Shown in pieces: positions 62,909 through 64,000 of a stretch of DNA of 64,000 nucleotides. A program made the position numbers and the translations under genes. The DNA is from Phycisphaerales bacterium (GTDB lineage: Bacteria; Planctomycetota; Phycisphaerae; Phycisphaerales; SM1A02), in contig RECV01000142.1 in assembly GCA_007693845.1 (NCBI GenBank), positions 30,957 to 94,956 on the forward strand, read 5' to 3'. Numbering within the stretch: the first letter of the stretch is position 1; the number at the start of each line of letters is the position of its first letter. Under the pieces are notes generated by a model that worked only from the letters and a program-made list of their open reading frames with translations, did no database searches and had not been told where the DNA came from.

Positions 62909-64000
62909 TCAGCGTGAGGACGCTTCAGAGTGCTCAGCCGGTTCCGTTCGCAGACGTGACAGGAGTTGGTTGACATCGTGCCGAAGTGATGGGTCTTCGG
63001 CCTGGCGAGATTCGATGGAACGAATCGCGTGCATGACGGTGGTGTGATCCCGTCCACCAAAGTAGCTGCCGATTTCTTCGAGCGAATGCCGTGTGTGCTG
63101 CCGGGCCAGCCACATCCCGACTTGCCGCGGGCCGGCGATCGACTTCTGGCGGCGTTTGGAAAGCAGGTCGGAAAGTTTGACCCCGTAGTAGCGGCTGATT
63201 TCATCCATGATCTGATGAATGGGGGGATCCCGCTGCTCGCTCCGGGCGGAGGAGAATTCTTCGAGAACTTCCTTGGCGAGTTCCAGATCGATGGTTCTGC
63301 TGGAAATGCTGGCCAGATGCTGCAGTGAGTTCAGCCGCCCCTGCAGGTCACGGATGCTCGTGTCAATCCGCGCGGCCATGTAGCTGGCGACATCGTCGGA
63401 CAACGCCAACCCTTGCAGCTTCGCTTTGGACTTCAGGATGGCCACGCGCGTCTCAAAGCTGGGTTTGAGCATCGATGCCACCAACCCGCTGTTGAATCGA
63501 CTCGAGAGCCGTTCTTCGAGATCGGGAATCTGATCGGGCGGTGCATCGGAACTGAGCACGAGTTGCTTGCCCGCCTGGTAGAGCGCGTTGAAGGTGTGGA
63601 AGAATTCCTCCTGCGTTTGGCCGCGCTTCGAAAGGTCGTGAATGTCATCGATCACGAGCATGTCGACGTTCCGGAAGCGATGACGAAACTCGCGCATCTG
63701 ACCTTCCTGGACGGCTTCCATGAACTGCGTCATGAACCCGTCGCACGAGATGTAGTAGATGCGCATCGGGTTATGCAACTGCATGGCCTGTTGGCAGATG
63801 GCCTGAAGCAGGTGCGTCTTGCCGAGGCCGTGCCCGCCGTAGATGAAGAACGGGTTGTACGCTCGTCCGGGTTTGCGCGCAACAGCATTGGCGGCGGCGT
63901 GCGCGAGTTGGTTGTTCGGTCCGACAATAAACTGATCAAACGTGAAATCGGGGGAGAGCACCATCTCTTCATCGGGATTGAGTGTGGTGACCCCCACATC
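62909..64000 (-). CDS. dnaA: Chromosomal replication initiator DnaA (5' end outside window)
   Basis: The last ~364 residues of DnaA are visible; the N-terminal domains lie beyond the window edge. Domain III begins SPDFTFDQFIVGPNNQLAHAAA, with Walker A in YGGHGLGKTHLLQAI, Walker B in MLVIDDIHDLSKRG, sensor 1 in VLSSDAPP and box VII-like LEERLSSRFNSGL. Domain IV carries the DNA-binding signature in a slightly unusual form: GPRQVGMWLARQHTRHSLEEIGSYFGGRDHTTVMHA. A GTG at 63997 is in frame but should not be taken as the start. The gap downstream holds DnaA boxes. Confidence 0.95.
   Translation of the reverse strand, partial: DVGVTTLNPDEEMVLSPDFTFDQFIVGPNNQLAHAAANAVARKPGRAYNPFFIYGGHGLGKTHLLQAICQQAMQLHNPMRIYYISCDGFMTQFMEAVQEGQMREFRHRFRNVDMLVIDDIHDLSKRGQTQEEFFHTFNALYQAGKQLVLSSDAPPDQIPDLEERLSSRFNSGLVASMLKPSFETRVAILKSKAKLQGLALSDDVASYMAARIDTSIRDLQGRLNSLQHLASISSRTIDLELAKEVLEEFSSARSEQRDPPIHQIMDEISRYYGVKLSDLLSKRRQKSIAGPRQVGMWLARQHTRHSLEEIGSYFGGRDHTTVMHAIRSIESRQAEDPSLRHDVNQLLSRLRTEPAEHSEASSR

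Overview
This is a GC-rich chromosomal window with densely packed genes on both strands. I saw no tRNA, rRNA, insertion sequence, phage gene or CRISPR array. The gene set suggests Planctomycetota, probably class Phycisphaerae: a MoxR / DUF58 / BatA / von Willebrand / very large coiled-coil membrane protein operon ending in a secreted squalene-cyclase-repeat protein, a fused MFS-spermidine-synthase protein, many small secreted lipoproteins, and a GC-rich genome with isolated housekeeping genes. The assignment is inference from gene content, not from a marker gene.

Layout. 1-6.9 kb holds housekeeping genes: YggS, the redox repressor Rex, MetF, SpeA, a methyltransferase and a polyprenyl diphosphate synthase. 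7.0-9.5 kb is a minus-strand signalling operon: GbsR-like regulator, unknown protein, Hpt protein, diguanylate cyclase response regulator. 9.8-22.2 kb carries a DciA-like (DUF721) protein, CstA, a DUF2071 protein, a lipoprotein, RecQ, a zinc-ribbon membrane protein facing an orphan MoxR ATPase, a sugar isomerase/epimerase overlapping an HD-GYP protein, and MgtE. 22.4-26.3 kb is dnaE. 26.3-30.4 kb is a second signalling operon: a response regulator with reversed domain order, an HDOD-histidine kinase and a degenerate receiver-GAF protein. 30.6-40.2 kb has TsaB with a metallophosphoesterase, the MFS-SpeE fusion, UbiA, a Na/Pi transporter with PhoU, RNase HI, TilS and a membrane-anchored coiled-coil protein. 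40.2-41.0 kb is an almost empty 788-bp stretch with a perfect 32-bp palindrome. ComM follows, then a secreted Gly-rich protein and a cluster of three lipoproteins resembling the LpoB/COG3014 group (43-47.4 kb). 47.5-61.3 kb is one minus-strand convoy of nine genes led by MoxR. The window closes with a frameshifted mutM, a 509-bp convergent intergenic region with DnaA boxes (candidate oriC), and the 3' part of dnaA.

Regulation. Many first-in-transcript genes lack a Shine-Dalgarno sequence and instead have a TANNNT hexamer ending 7-13 nt before the start codon, often exactly 7. That spacing puts the transcription start on or next to the initiation codon, so a large share of transcripts may be leaderless. 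Genes inside operons, and some with longer leaders, carry clear GGAGG-type sites. Two divergent intergenic regions (39.45 and 61.37 kb) have symmetric -10 elements readable on both strands. A triplet of 11-bp-spaced repeats in front of the Na/Pi-PhoU operon resembles a PHO box.

Start codons were chosen by eye from these signals and from family N-termini, so several differ from the longest open frame. Function calls rest on recognising motifs in the translated sequence; no database search was run.
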